Shown here: one piece after another, positions 44,261-52,596 of the stretch
Layout of the letters: the number at the start of each line of letters is the position of its first letter
Position numbering within the stretch: position 1 is the first letter of the stretch
From: Kitasatospora purpeofusca
GTDB taxonomy: Bacteria > Actinomycetota > Actinomycetes > Streptomycetales > Streptomycetaceae
DNA length: 64,000 nt
Direction of reading: 5' to 3'
NCBI RefSeq assembly: GCF_000718025.1
Contig: NZ_JODS01000006.1
Location: 124,001 to 188,000 of the forward strand
Made by a program: the position numbers and the translations under genes
Notes under the pieces: model-generated
The model's input: the letters and a program-made list of their open reading frames with translations, nothing else
Database searches by the model: none
Told to the model about the DNA's origin: nothing

Positions 44261-45115
44261 ATGACTGCGCAGATTCTCGATGGCAAGGCGACCGCGGCCG
44301 CGATCAAGTCCGAACTCGCCACCCGCGTGGCGGCCCTCAAGGCCAAGGGCATCACTCCCGGCCTCGGCACCGTCCTGGTCGGCGACGACCCGGGCAGCCG
44401 CTGGTACGTCAACGGCAAGCACAAGGACTGCGCCGAGATCGGCATCGCCTCGATCCAGCGCGAGCTGCCCGCCACCGCCACCCAGGAGGACGTCGAGAAC
44501 GTCGTCCGGGAGCTCAACGCCGACCCGACCTGCACCGGCTACATCGTCCAGCTGCCGCTGCCCAAGGGCCTCGACCCGAACCCGGTCCTGGAGCTGATGG
44601 ACCCGGACAAGGACGCGGACGGCCTGCACCCGACCTCGCTCGGCCGCCTCGCCCTGGGCATCGAGGGCCCGCTGCCCTGCACCCCGCTCGGCATGGTCGA
44701 GCTGCTGCGCCGCCACGGCGTGCAGATCGACGGCGCCGAGGTGGTCGTGGTCGGCCGGGGCGTGACCGTCGGCCGCTCGATCGGCCTGCTGCTCACCCGT
44801 CGCAGCGAGAACGCCACCGTCACCCTCTGCCACACCGGCACCCGCGACCTCGCCCACCACCTGCGCCAGGCCGACATCATCGTCGCCGCCGCCGGTGTGC
44901 CGCACCTGGTCAAGCCGGAGGACGTCAAGCCCGGCGCGGCCGTGCTGGACGTCGGCGTCAGCCGCAGCGAGGGCAAGATCGTCGGCGACGTGCACCCCAA
45001 CGTGGCCGAGGTGGCCGGCTGGATCTCCCCGAACCCGGGCGGCGTCGGCCCGATGACCCGCGCCATGCTGCTCAACAACATCGTGGTGGCGGCCGAGCGC
45101 CGCGCCGGCGCCTGA
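44261..45115 (+). CDS. folD: Methylenetetrahydrofolate dehydrogenase/cyclohydrolase, 284 aa
   Basis: Bifunctional enzyme interconverting 5,10-methylene-, 5,10-methenyl- and 10-formyl-THF, the last being the formyl donor for PurN and PurH. The catalytic segment has Tyr49 and Lys53 in SRWYVNGKHKDC. GYIVQLPLPKGLD is the substrate loop, with CTPLGMVELL, the NADP Rossmann part VVVVGRGVTVGRSIGLLL, and the C-terminal PNPGGVGPMTRAMLLNN. The length is normal. Start: ATG at 44261. A DUF3017 membrane-protein gene follows 89 bases later with its own ribosome site and is probably co-transcribed. Confidence 0.97.
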   Translation: MTAQILDGKATAAAIKSELATRVAALKAKGITPGLGTVLVGDDPGSRWYVNGKHKDCAEIGIASIQRELPATATQEDVENVVRELNADPTCTGYIVQLPLPKGLDPNPVLELMDPDKDADGLHPTSLGRLALGIEGPLPCTPLGMVELLRRHGVQIDGAEVVVVGRGVTVGRSIGLLLTRRSENATVTLCHTGTRDLAHHLRQADIIVAAAGVPHLVKPEDVKPGAAVLDVGVSRSEGKIVGDVHPNVAEVAGWISPNPGGVGPMTRAMLLNNIVVAAERRAGA

Positions 45116-45204
45116 CCACCGCGTCCGGCCGCCGAGCCTCCGGGCCCACCGGGCCCGGCCCGGCGCCGACCCATCCGATCGACGACCCCGAAGGACGGGA
45201 AGCC

Positions 45205-45624
45205 ATGAGCGAACCGCGCCGGACCAGGCGCAGGCCGGTGAAGACCACCGGCACCCTGCCCCCCGAGGGCTCGGCGGCCGCGCTCGGGCGCGACCACGCG
45301 CTGCCGGTCCGGCAGTGGCCGATAACGGTGGTCCTGCTGGTGGTCGCGGCGGGTCTCGCGGTCACCTGGTTCGCCGACTTCCAGGACGGCTTCAAGTACG
45401 GGCTGCTGATCGTCGGCGGCGGTGTGCTGCTCGGCGCGCTGCTCCGGCTGGTGCTGCCGGAGGTCGGCATGCTGGCGGTGCGCAGCCGCTTCACCGATGT
45501 GATCGTGCTGACGTTCCTGGGCCTGTCGATCGTGCTGCTGACCCTGATGGCCCAGCCGAACCCCTGGCTGGAGCTCCCGCTGCTGGACAACATCGGCCAG
45601 CTGATCGGCCGCCCGCGCCGTTGA
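45205..45624 (+). CDS. DUF3017 family membrane protein, 139 aa
   Basis: A small inner-membrane protein with a basic N-terminus (SEPRRTRRRPVKTTG) and three hydrophobic helices (~45-62, ~70-90, ~103-123). It then reads PWLELPLLDNIGQLIGRPRR. I recognise the DUF3017 family, which in actinobacteria usually sits between folD and mdh, as here. The function is unknown. ATG at 45205, preceded by AAGGACGGGAAG. A near-perfect hairpin closes the unit at 45660-45690. Confidence 0.88.
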   Translation: MSEPRRTRRRPVKTTGTLPPEGSAAALGRDHALPVRQWPITVVLLVVAAGLAVTWFADFQDGFKYGLLIVGGGVLLGALLRLVLPEVGMLAVRSRFTDVIVLTFLGLSIVLLTLMAQPNPWLELPLLDNIGQLIGRPRR

Positions 45625-45659
45625 CCGGCCGTCCGCGCCGCTGACCGGGACCCCTTGCC

Positions 45660-45690
45660 GGCCCCCCGCCCGACGCCCGGGCGGGGGGCC
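45660..45690. terminator. Terminator after folD-DUF3017
   Basis: A perfect 13-bp stem (ggccccccgcccg at 45660-45672, cgggcggggggcc at 45678-45690) with a 5-base loop. Confidence 0.85.
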
Positions 45691-45749
45691 GTCATCGTCT
45701 GTGACCGAGCAGTCACGACCGCGGCCGCGGCGTACGCTTCCCTTTGCGA

Positions 45750-45782
45750 TACCCTGACGCCGGTTCTCTCGATGTCGAGAGA
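45750..45782 (+). promoter_or_regulatory. mdh promoter with palindromic operator
   Basis: The -10 candidate TACCCT (45750-45755) would place the transcription start near 45762. Immediately downstream lies an exact 8-bp inverted repeat tctctcga-tg-tcgagaga (45765-45782), the position expected for a repressor operator. Its shape resembles MarR-family sites, for example those reported for the Streptomyces TamR regulator of TCA genes; that match is an inference. Confidence 0.55.
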
Positions 45783-45846
45783 CCGTCCTCGGCTCCAGCG
45801 CGCCGACGTGCCTGGGGCACCTGGCGATTTGCTGGAGAAGGTAGAA

Positions 45847-46839
45847 ATGACCCGCACCCCCGTCAATGTCACCATCACCGGAGCCGCCGGCCAGATCGGC
45901 TACGCGCTGCTCTTCCGCATCGCCTCGGGCCACCTGCTCGGCGCCGATGTCCCGGTGAACCTGCGCCTCCTGGAGATCCCGCAGGGCCTCAAGGCCGCCG
46001 AGGGCACCGCCATGGAGCTCGTGGACTGCGCCTTCCCGCTGCTGCGCGACATCACCATCACCGACAAGCCGGCCGAGGCCTTCGACGGCGCCAACGTCGC
46101 GCTGCTGGTCGGCGCCCGTCCGCGCACCGCCGGCATGGAGCGCGGCGACCTGCTGCAGGCCAACGGTGGCATCTTCGGCCCGCAGGGCAAGGCCATCAAC
46201 GAGAACGCCGCGGACGACATCAAGGTCCTGGTGGTCGGCAACCCGGCCAACACCAACGCCCTGATCGCCCAGCGCAACGCCCCGGACGTCCCGGCCGAGC
46301 GCTTCACCGCGATGACCCGCCTGGACCACAACCGGGCCGTCGGCCAGCTCTCGCTGAAGACCGGCGCCCTGGTCTCCGACATCAAGCGCGTCACCATCTG
46401 GGGCAACCACTCCGCCACCCAGTACCCGGACATCTTCCAGGCCGAGATCGCCGGCAAGCCGGCCTTCGAGGCCGTCGGCAGCGACCAGGCCTGGCTGGAG
46501 AACGACTTCATCCCGACCGTCGCCAAGCGCGGCGCGGCCATCATCGACGCCCGCGGCGCCTCCTCGGCCGCCTCGGCCGCCAACGCCGCCATCGACCACG
46601 TGTACACCTGGGTCAACGGCACCGCCGAGGGCGACTGGACCTCGATGGGTGTCGTCTCCGACGGCTCCTACGGCGTCCCGGCCGGCCTGATCTCCTCCTT
46701 CCCGGTCACCACCAAGGACGGCGAGTTCTCGATCGTCCAGGGCCTGGAGATCTCGGACTTCTCGCGCGGCCGCATCAACGCCTCGGTCCAGGAGCTGACC
46801 GAGGAGCGCGACGCGGTCCAGGAGCTCGGCCTCATCTGA
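45847..46839 (+). CDS. mdh: Malate dehydrogenase, 330 aa
   Basis: NAD-dependent oxidation of malate to oxaloacetate in the TCA cycle. The dinucleotide-binding motif is TGAAGQIGYALLFRIASG (11-28). The substrate-binding arginines are in VGARPRTAGMERGDLL and TRLDHNRA. NPANTNAL follows, and the catalytic His is ~188 in IWGNHSATQYPD. This is the long cytosolic-type MDH usual in actinobacteria (~329 aa). Start: ATG at 45847, with GGAGAAGG upstream and a ~85-nt leader after the palindrome-flanked promoter. It is followed by its own terminator, so it is monocistronic. Confidence 0.97.
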   Translation: MTRTPVNVTITGAAGQIGYALLFRIASGHLLGADVPVNLRLLEIPQGLKAAEGTAMELVDCAFPLLRDITITDKPAEAFDGANVALLVGARPRTAGMERGDLLQANGGIFGPQGKAINENAADDIKVLVVGNPANTNALIAQRNAPDVPAERFTAMTRLDHNRAVGQLSLKTGALVSDIKRVTIWGNHSATQYPDIFQAEIAGKPAFEAVGSDQAWLENDFIPTVAKRGAAIIDARGASSAASAANAAIDHVYTWVNGTAEGDWTSMGVVSDGSYGVPAGLISSFPVTTKDGEFSIVQGLEISDFSRGRINASVQELTEERDAVQELGLI

Positions 46840-46858
46840 GCCGGCCCCGACGCCTCCA

Positions 46859-46901
46859 CGACGGCCCGTCGTCCCCGTTCCGCGGGGGCGGCGGGCCGTC
46901 G
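46859..46901. terminator. Terminator after mdh
   Basis: A 10-bp perfect outer stem (cgacggcccg at 46859-46868, cgggccgtcg at 46892-46901) with an additional gtcccc/ggggc inner pairing. The next gene's -10 (46905-46910) begins four bases later. Confidence 0.8.
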
Positions 46902-46904
46902 CCC

Positions 46905-46910
46905 TACACT
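46905..46910 (+). promoter_or_regulatory. Leaderless-type -10 box of CBS/CorC gene
   Basis: TACACT, eight bases before the GTG at 46919, with no ribosome site between. It directly abuts the mdh terminator, so the -35 region coincides with the terminator stem. Confidence 0.5.
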
Positions 46911-46918
46911 GGCCCGCT

Positions 46919-48244
46919 GTGAACGAAACCATCGAGGACGCCGCGCTCGTCCTCGTCTTCATCGTCCTGGGCGGCCTGTTCAACGTCGCCGAGATCTCGC
47001 TGATCTCGCTGCGCGAGGGACAGATCCGGACGCTGGAGGCACGCGGCACCCGGCGGGCGGCCCGGGCCGCGCACCTCGCCGCCGACCCGAACCGCTTCCT
47101 GGCGGCCGTCCAGGTCGGCGTGACCTGCATGGGCTTCCTCTCCGCCGCGTTCGGCGCCGACACCTTGGCCGGCAAGGTGGCCCCGCTGTTCGTCCGGGCC
47201 GGGCTGTCCGAGGGCGTCGCCGACGCCACCGCCCTGGTCGGGCTGACCCTGGTGATCAGCTACGTCTCGCTGGTGCTCGGCGAGCTCACCCCGAAGCGGA
47301 TCGGCCTCCAGCGCGCCGACTCCATCGCCCTGCTGGCGGCGCCGGTGGTCGACGTCATGTCGGTGGTGCTGCGCCCGGCGATCTGGCTGCTCGGCCGTTC
47401 CACCGACCTGATGGTCCGGCTGCTCGGCGGCGACCCGACCGCGGGCCGGGGCTCGATGAGCTCGGAGGAGCTCCGCGGCCTGGTCGCCGCCAACACCGAA
47501 CTCGGGAACGACGAGCGGACGCTGATCGCCGATGTGTTCGCCGCGGGCGAGCGCCAGCTGCGCGAGGTGATGGTCCCGCGCACCGAGGTGACCTTCCTGG
47601 ACGCCGAGCGCCCGCTCGCCGAGGTCCGCGCCCAGGCGGACTCCTCGCCGCACTCCCGCTACCCCGTGATCGAGGGCAGCTACGACGCGGTGACCGGCTT
47701 CGTGCACGTCCGCGACCTCTACGGCGTGCGCGGCGAACGGGCCGCCAAGGTCCGTGACCTGGCCCGCCCGATCAAGCTGCTGCCCGGCACCAAGCGGGTG
47801 CTGGAGGCGATGGGGGAGATGCGCCGGGAGGGCCACCACCTGGCGATCGTGGTCGACGAGTACGGCGGCACCGCCGGCATCGTCACCCTGGAGGACCTGG
47901 TGGAGGAGGTGATCGGGGAGATCCGCGACGAGTACGACACCCCGGAGTCCTCCCCGACCCGGCGCCTGGCCGGCGGCGGCGTGGAGCTCGACGGCCTGCT
48001 CAACCTGGCCGACTTCGTCGAGGAGACCGGCGTCACCCTCCCCGAGGGCCCGTACGAGACGGTGGCGGGCTGCCTGGTCGCCGCGCTCGGCCGGCTGCCC
48101 GCCGACGGCGACCGGGTGCGGATCCCGGCCGGTCCCGGCGAGGAGGTGCTGCTGACGGTGGCCAAGCTGGAGGGCCGGCGGATCGCCCGGGTGAGGGTGA
48201 GTGCGGTCACACTGGCGGAACCGCCGGGGCAGGAGGTTTCCTGA
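46919..48244 (+). CDS. Hemolysin-family/CNNM-CorC-type membrane protein, 441 aa
   Basis: Domain order is typical of the CNNM/CorC (HlyC/TlyC) family. An N-terminal DUF21 membrane domain with about four helices covers ~5-190 (ALVLVFIVLGGLFNVAEISLISLREGQ, QVGVTCMGFLSAAFGAD, LTLVISYVSLVLGELTPKRIGL). A CBS pair follows at ~215-335 (VMVPRTEVTFLDAERPLAEVRAQ, IVVDEYGGTAGIVTLEDLVEEVIGEI). The C-terminal CorC_HlyC domain is at ~350-430. Members are implicated in magnesium or cobalt efflux rather than haemolysis. Start: GTG at 46919, leaderless. It is followed 30 bases later by trpS, which has its own promoter-like element. Confidence 0.93.
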   Translation: MNETIEDAALVLVFIVLGGLFNVAEISLISLREGQIRTLEARGTRRAARAAHLAADPNRFLAAVQVGVTCMGFLSAAFGADTLAGKVAPLFVRAGLSEGVADATALVGLTLVISYVSLVLGELTPKRIGLQRADSIALLAAPVVDVMSVVLRPAIWLLGRSTDLMVRLLGGDPTAGRGSMSSEELRGLVAANTELGNDERTLIADVFAAGERQLREVMVPRTEVTFLDAERPLAEVRAQADSSPHSRYPVIEGSYDAVTGFVHVRDLYGVRGERAAKVRDLARPIKLLPGTKRVLEAMGEMRREGHHLAIVVDEYGGTAGIVTLEDLVEEVIGEIRDEYDTPESSPTRRLAGGGVELDGLLNLADFVEETGVTLPEGPYETVAGCLVAALGRLPADGDRVRIPAGPGEEVLLTVAKLEGRRIARVRVSAVTLAEPPGQEVS

Positions 48245-48274
48245 CCGGTCGGTGGAACTGGAACAATGGCCCGC

Positions 48275-49315
48275 ATGGTCAACGCAGCGGTCACTGGTCC
48301 GGTCAAGGACCGTCCCCGGGTGCTCTCGGGCATCCAGCCCACCTCCGGTTCCTTCCACCTCGGCAACTACCTGGGCGCGGTGCGCCAGTGGGTCGACCTG
48401 CAGAAGGAGAACGACGCCTTCTACATGGTCGTCGACCTGCACGCGATCACCGTGCCGCAGGATCCGGCGACGCTGCGCCAGAACACCCGGATCTCCGCCG
48501 CGCAGCTGCTCGGCGCCGGTCTGGACCCGGAGCACTGCACCCTGTTCGTCCAGTCGCACGTGCCCGAGCACGCGCAGCTCGCCTGGGTGATGAACTGCCT
48601 CACCGGCTTCGGCGAGGCCTCCCGGATGACCCAGTTCAAGGACAAGTCCTCCCGGTACGGCGCCGACAGCACCACCGTCGGCCTGTTCACCTACCCGATC
48701 CTGCAGATCGCGGACATCCTGCTCTACCAGGCGGACGCCGTCCCGGTCGGCGAGGACCAGCGCCAGCACGTGGAGATCACCCGCGACCTCGCGGAGCGCT
48801 TCAACTCCCGCTACAGCCCGACCTTCACGGTCCCGAAGCCGTACATCCTCAAGGAGACGGCGAAGATCCAGGACCTCCAGGACCCGGCCGTCAAGATGAG
48901 CAAGTCCGCGTCCTCCGTCAAGGGCCTGGTCAGCCTGCTGGACGAGCCGAAGGCCAGCGCCAAGAAGTTCAAGAGCGCCGTCACCGACACCGGCACCGTG
49001 GTCAGCTACGACGAGCAGGAGAAGGCCGGCGTCTCCAACCTGCTGCGGATCCACTCGGCGCTCAGCGGCCAGTCGATCGAGCAGCTGGTCGCGCACTTCG
49101 AGGGCAAGATGTACGGCGCCCTGAAGACCGAGCTGGCCGAGCTCTTCACCGAGTGGGTGCTGCCCTTCCAGGAGCGCACCAGGACCTTCCTGGACGACCC
49201 GGCCGAGCTGGACCGCGCCCTCGCGGTGGGCGCCGAGAAGGCCCGGGCGGTGGCGTCCGAGACGCTGGCCACGGTGTACGACCGGATCGGCTTCCTCCCG
49301 GCCTCCGCGCGGTGA
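48275..49315 (+). CDS. trpS: Tryptophanyl-tRNA synthetase, 346 aa
   Basis: Class I aminoacyl-tRNA synthetase charging tRNA-Trp. The HIGH-equivalent motif is SFHLGNYLGAVR. The tryptophan pocket and the AQLAWVMNCLTGFGEASRMTQFKDKS and VPVGEDQRQHVEITRDLAERFN blocks follow. The KMSKS loop is intact (VKMSKSASS). The length is normal for the short bacterial type. Start: the ATG at 48275 is preferred, because -10-like AACAAT (48262-48267) ends seven bases before it, implying a leaderless message; the ATG at 48266 is the alternative. The stop overlaps the next gene's GTG start. The segment KKFKSAVTDTGTVVSYDEQEKAGVSNLL is typical of actinobacterial TrpS. Confidence 0.96.
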   Translation: MVNAAVTGPVKDRPRVLSGIQPTSGSFHLGNYLGAVRQWVDLQKENDAFYMVVDLHAITVPQDPATLRQNTRISAAQLLGAGLDPEHCTLFVQSHVPEHAQLAWVMNCLTGFGEASRMTQFKDKSSRYGADSTTVGLFTYPILQIADILLYQADAVPVGEDQRQHVEITRDLAERFNSRYSPTFTVPKPYILKETAKIQDLQDPAVKMSKSASSVKGLVSLLDEPKASAKKFKSAVTDTGTVVSYDEQEKAGVSNLLRIHSALSGQSIEQLVAHFEGKMYGALKTELAELFTEWVLPFQERTRTFLDDPAELDRALAVGAEKARAVASETLATVYDRIGFLPASAR

Positions 49316-49866
49316 TTCCGCTGACGAGCCTGCCCGGTGGTCAGGAGCTCCCCGAGTTCCTGACCATCGGCGTGTCCGTCACTGTCCCGGATCCGTACGG
49401 CACGGCGATCCAGGACGCGCGGGCCGGGCACGGCGATCCGCTGGCCCGGTCGATACCCACGCACGTCACCCTGCTGCCGCCCACCGAGGTGCCGGCCGAG
49501 GCGCTGCCGAAGATCGAGGAGCACCTGGCGGCGGTGGCCGCCGCGCACCGGCCGTTCCGGATGGTGCTGCGCGGCGGCGGCAGTTTCCGCCCGGTCTCCC
49601 CGGTGGTCTTCGTCCGGGTGGAGGAGGGCGAGCGGGAGTGCCGGCTGCTGGAGGCGGACGTCCGCTCCGGTCCGCTGGCCCGTGAGCTGGCGTTCCCGTA
49701 CCACCCGCACGTGACGGTGGCGCACGGTCTGGAGGAGCACGTGCTCGACCGGGCCCAGGAGCAGGCCCGGTCCTTCCACGCGGCGTTCCCGGTTCCCGGG
49801 TTCAGCCTCTCCCGCTTCGACGTCGACGAGGTCTGGCGGCCCTGGCGTTCCTACGCCTTCTGCTGA
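49312..49866 (+). CDS. 2H phosphoesterase (2'-5' RNA ligase family), 184 aa
   Basis: The two HxT motifs that define the 2H superfamily are present: HVT at 51-53 (IPTHVTLLPP) and HVT at 133-135 (YHPHVTVAHG). Such proteins act on 2',3'-cyclic phosphates of RNA or nucleotides, or are RNA ligases; which applies here is unknown. The start is a GTG at 49312, whose bases overlap the trpS stop (GTGA), so translation is coupled to the synthetase. A link with tRNA ends is tempting but unproven. The last 16 bases overlap the 3' end of the minus-strand glycerophosphotransferase gene. Confidence 0.9.
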   Translation: MIPLTSLPGGQELPEFLTIGVSVTVPDPYGTAIQDARAGHGDPLARSIPTHVTLLPPTEVPAEALPKIEEHLAAVAAAHRPFRMVLRGGGSFRPVSPVVFVRVEEGERECRLLEADVRSGPLARELAFPYHPHVTVAHGLEEHVLDRAQEQARSFHAAFPVPGFSLSRFDVDEVWRPWRSYAFC

Positions 49867-52394
49867 CCCCCGGGGCGGGCGCCGAGCTCCAGCATCCGGT
49901 CGACCACCCGGCGGGCCGCGGCGCCGTCGTCCAGCACGCAGTGGGTGTCCCGGAAGCGCCGGTAGCGCTCGGCGTACCCGGCCGGCAGTCCGTCAGCTCC
50001 GTTGCCGCCGTCCGCGAGCGCGCGCAGCGCCGTGACCAGGGCGGCCGAGTCGTCGAGCAGCGGTCCCGGGGCCTGGGCCTCGAAGTCGAAGGCGAAGCCG
50101 CGCAGGCCGTCCCGGTAGTGCGCCAGGTCGTAGGTGAAGAACAGCACCGGCCGGCCGGTGACCGCGAAGTCGAACAGGATCGACGAGTAGTCCGTCACCA
50201 GGACGTCGGCGATCAGCAGCAGCTCCTGGACGTCCGGGTAGTCGGCGCAGTCGATCGCGAAGCCGTCCCCGGTGCCGGTGAGCGGCTCGCGGACGTGCGC
50301 GTGCGGCCGCAGCAGCAGCACGTGGTCCCCGCCGAGCGCCTGCCGGGCCCGGTCGAGGTCGAGCCGCAGGTCGAGCCGGAAGCCGTCGCCGTCCGGGCGT
50401 GGCCGGTCCTCCCGCCAGGTCGGCGCGTACAGCACCACCCGCCGGCCCGCCGGGATCCCCAGCCGGCGCCGGACGGCGGCCGCCCGGCGCGGGTCGGGGC
50501 GGGCCAGCACGTCGTTGCGCGGGTAGCCGGACTCCAGGATCTCGCCCCGGTAGCGGAAGGCCCGGCGCAGGATCGGGGTGGCGAAGGGGCTGGGGGAGAG
50601 CAGCAGGCTCCAGTGCGGGGTCTCCCGGTCGAGGGCCGCGAGGTAGCCGTGGTCGGCGAGCCAGGGGTTCTCGACGTCGTGGGCGATCCGCTTGAGCAGG
50701 GCGCCGTGCCAGGTCTGCACGACCACCTGGCCGGGGCGCCGGCGTAGGAAGTCCGGGAAGTGGGTGTTGCCGACGAGGTAGCGGCTGGTGGCCAGCGCCC
50801 GGTACCACTCGGGGCTCCAGACCCGGACGGCGCGGACCCCGGGCGGCAGCTCGGCCTGGGCGTCGTCGACCACCCACAGGTGCTCCAACGGCGTTCCGCG
50901 GCGGGCGAGTTCGGTGTGCACGGCGCGCGGTGAGTCGGCGTAGCCGCGGCCGCCGAAGACGTCGTAGAGCACGGCCTCGCGCAGCGGTTCGCGGCAGGCG
51001 GCCGGGTAGCCGGCGGTGCGCTGGCGGGCCTGGGTCCAGGCGCTGCGCTCGGCGGCGGTGAGCACGGGGGTGGAGTCCAGCAGCAGGGTGTCGTGCCAGC
51101 GGCGCTCCAGCAGGATCCGCTTGCCGCCGGCCAGGGTGGCGGCGGGCAGCGCGGCCAGGACGGCGGGCGAGGCGGTCAGCGGTCGGGCCGGTCCCGGCCG
51201 GCCGACGGGCTCCAGGGTGGCTTCCCACAGGCCCTTGCGCAGGGGCAGCGCGGTGCCGTCGGAGCCGGTGCGGGTGGCGGGCAGCCGGATCGTGAACCGC
51301 CGGCCGGGGCCGGTCCGGACCGGGTGGCGGACCTCGCCGCCGGTGCCGTTGTGCCGCAGGACGAGCTCCAGCGGGCCGTCGGTGGGGCAGTGGCCGGTGA
51401 GTTCGAAGCCGCCGGCCCGGGTGGTGAGCCGCTCGACCCAGCCGGCGGCGGGCCGGACGCAGAGCTGGAGCCGGCCGTCGGCGAGGTGCTTGAGGTGCAG
51501 GGCCCGGTCCTCGGCCCCGGGCAGCGGGTGCTGGCCGGAGACCGGCCCGCCGCGCTCGTCCAGGACCAGCGGCTCGGCGGTGCCGTCGGGGTGGACCAAC
51601 GCGGCGTCCCAGTGCTCCAGTTCGCCGGCGCCGCGCCCGTCGGCGGTGAACGGCGCGTACGGCAGGAGGACGCCGCGGGTCCGCCCGGTGCCGGTGGCGG
51701 GCCGGATCAGGACGGTGCCGCTCTCGCGGTGGCGCAGCCGGAACGCGGTCCGGTCCGGGAGCGGCCCGGCGGTGGTGAGGTGCAGCTCGATCCCGTCGGG
51801 GCCGGGGACGGCCCGGGTGAGGCGGGCGGCGGGGCGTTCCAGCCGCACGGCGAGCCGGCCGTCGGCGAAGTGCGGCTGGAGCCGCACGTCGTGGTCGACC
51901 CAGCGGGCGGGCGGGTACTCGCCGGAGCCGCACCAGTGCGGGGCGAGGCCGCCGTACTGGCGGCGCAGCCGGGTGGGGCGGGCGAGGGTGAACAGGGTGG
52001 CCTCGACGGTCCAGTCGCCGAGCAGCCAGCCGTCGGCGGTGCGCAGCCGGCGCGGCTCGACCAGGGCGGTGAAGCCGGCCCAGTCGTGGTTGTGCTCGGG
52101 CTGGGCGCTGTCGTCGGTGATCTCGGGGAGCCGGCGGGGCCTGGTGGGGAGGTGCAGGGGGGTGCCGAGGTGGTCGGCGCGCAGGGTCAGCCAGGTCCAG
52201 GCCGAGCCGGGGCGGGCGGTGGACCGGTCGTCGGGGCGGGCGAAGCCGGTGAGCTCCAGGCCGCGGGAGGACCAGCGGGCGCGCAGCAGTCCGAAGGCGG
52301 CGTGCTCCTCCTCGCCCGGCAGCGGGGTGCCGAAGCGCGGGTCGCCGAACCGGGGGACGGCGTGCGGGAGGACGAACCGGGTGAGGACAGCCAT
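49851..52394 (-). CDS. CDP-glycerol glycerophosphotransferase family protein, 847 aa
   Basis: Wall-teichoic-acid-type polymerase family. The C-terminal third (~470-840) carries the CDP-glycerol:poly(glycerophosphate) transferase domain: VVQTWHGALLKRIAHDVENPW (~556), GEILESGYPRNDVL, RVVLYAPTWRED, DHVLLLRPHAHVREP and DVLVTDYSSILFDFAVTGRPVLFFTYDL (~728-755). The N-terminal ~450 residues form a beta-rich module (LELTGFARPDDRS, NHDWAGFTALVEPRRL) that recurs in the neighbouring larger protein. No transmembrane helix is evident. Start: ATG at 52394 with GAGAAAGG nine bases upstream; a GTG two codons earlier is possible. The 3' end overlaps the RNA-ligase-family gene by 16 bases tail to tail. Products are likely teichoic-acid-like glycerophosphate or poly-phosphodiester chains. 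Confidence 0.9.
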   Translation of the reverse strand: MAVLTRFVLPHAVPRFGDPRFGTPLPGEEEHAAFGLLRARWSSRGLELTGFARPDDRSTARPGSAWTWLTLRADHLGTPLHLPTRPRRLPEITDDSAQPEHNHDWAGFTALVEPRRLRTADGWLLGDWTVEATLFTLARPTRLRRQYGGLAPHWCGSGEYPPARWVDHDVRLQPHFADGRLAVRLERPAARLTRAVPGPDGIELHLTTAGPLPDRTAFRLRHRESGTVLIRPATGTGRTRGVLLPYAPFTADGRGAGELEHWDAALVHPDGTAEPLVLDERGGPVSGQHPLPGAEDRALHLKHLADGRLQLCVRPAAGWVERLTTRAGGFELTGHCPTDGPLELVLRHNGTGGEVRHPVRTGPGRRFTIRLPATRTGSDGTALPLRKGLWEATLEPVGRPGPARPLTASPAVLAALPAATLAGGKRILLERRWHDTLLLDSTPVLTAAERSAWTQARQRTAGYPAACREPLREAVLYDVFGGRGYADSPRAVHTELARRGTPLEHLWVVDDAQAELPPGVRAVRVWSPEWYRALATSRYLVGNTHFPDFLRRRPGQVVVQTWHGALLKRIAHDVENPWLADHGYLAALDRETPHWSLLLSPSPFATPILRRAFRYRGEILESGYPRNDVLARPDPRRAAAVRRRLGIPAGRRVVLYAPTWREDRPRPDGDGFRLDLRLDLDRARQALGGDHVLLLRPHAHVREPLTGTGDGFAIDCADYPDVQELLLIADVLVTDYSSILFDFAVTGRPVLFFTYDLAHYRDGLRGFAFDFEAQAPGPLLDDSAALVTALRALADGGNGADGLPAGYAERYRRFRDTHCVLDDGAAARRVVDRMLELGARPGGQQKA

Positions 52395-52424
52395 TTCCAC
52401 GGACCTTTCTCGGCGAGAATTTCC

Positions 52425-52466
52425 ATCTCACCGGGAAAAGTATGCGAGGTCAATTTGAGAATTGAC
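52425..52466 (-). promoter_or_regulatory. AT-rich promoter and palindromic operator of glycerophosphotransferase gene
   Basis: Minus-strand reading: -35 TTGACC (52453-52448), 17-base spacer, -10-like TGAGAT (52430-52425). A perfect 7-bp inverted repeat gtcaatt-tgag-aattgac (52449-52466) overlaps the -35. The 52401-52540 stretch is far more AT-rich than the genome average. Confidence 0.55.
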
Positions 52467-52542
52467 TGTGAATTAGCTGGCGAGTTCGTTCGGGAAACTC
52501 CTGTTCGAAAGCCGGGAAATGCAGGGGCCGGGAAATGCGAAA

Positions 52543-52573
52543 GGCGCCCGACGCGGAATGTGCGTCGGGCGCC
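52543..52573. terminator. Terminator after GT2/glycerophosphotransferase gene
   Basis: A perfect 11-bp stem (ggcgcccgacg at 52543-52553, cgtcgggcgcc at 52563-52573), extended by a further C-G pair and closed by a short A/T-containing loop. On the minus strand it is followed by TTT. It lies 24 bases after the 52597-56172 stop. Confidence 0.85.
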
Positions 52574-52596
52574 CTCCACCGGGCGGGAATTCCCGG

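Noticed and set aside
45700..45716. CRP-like palindrome (gtgac-cgagca-gtcac) upstream of mdh
   Set aside because: The half-site spacing does not match the Streptomyces Crp consensus as I know it, and the element lies far from the -10; it remains an unexplained inverted repeat.
44539..47229. An 896-codon open frame on the minus strand
   Set aside because: Antisense to folD, DUF3017, mdh and the CBS/CorC gene, all of which have strong family motifs on the plus strand.
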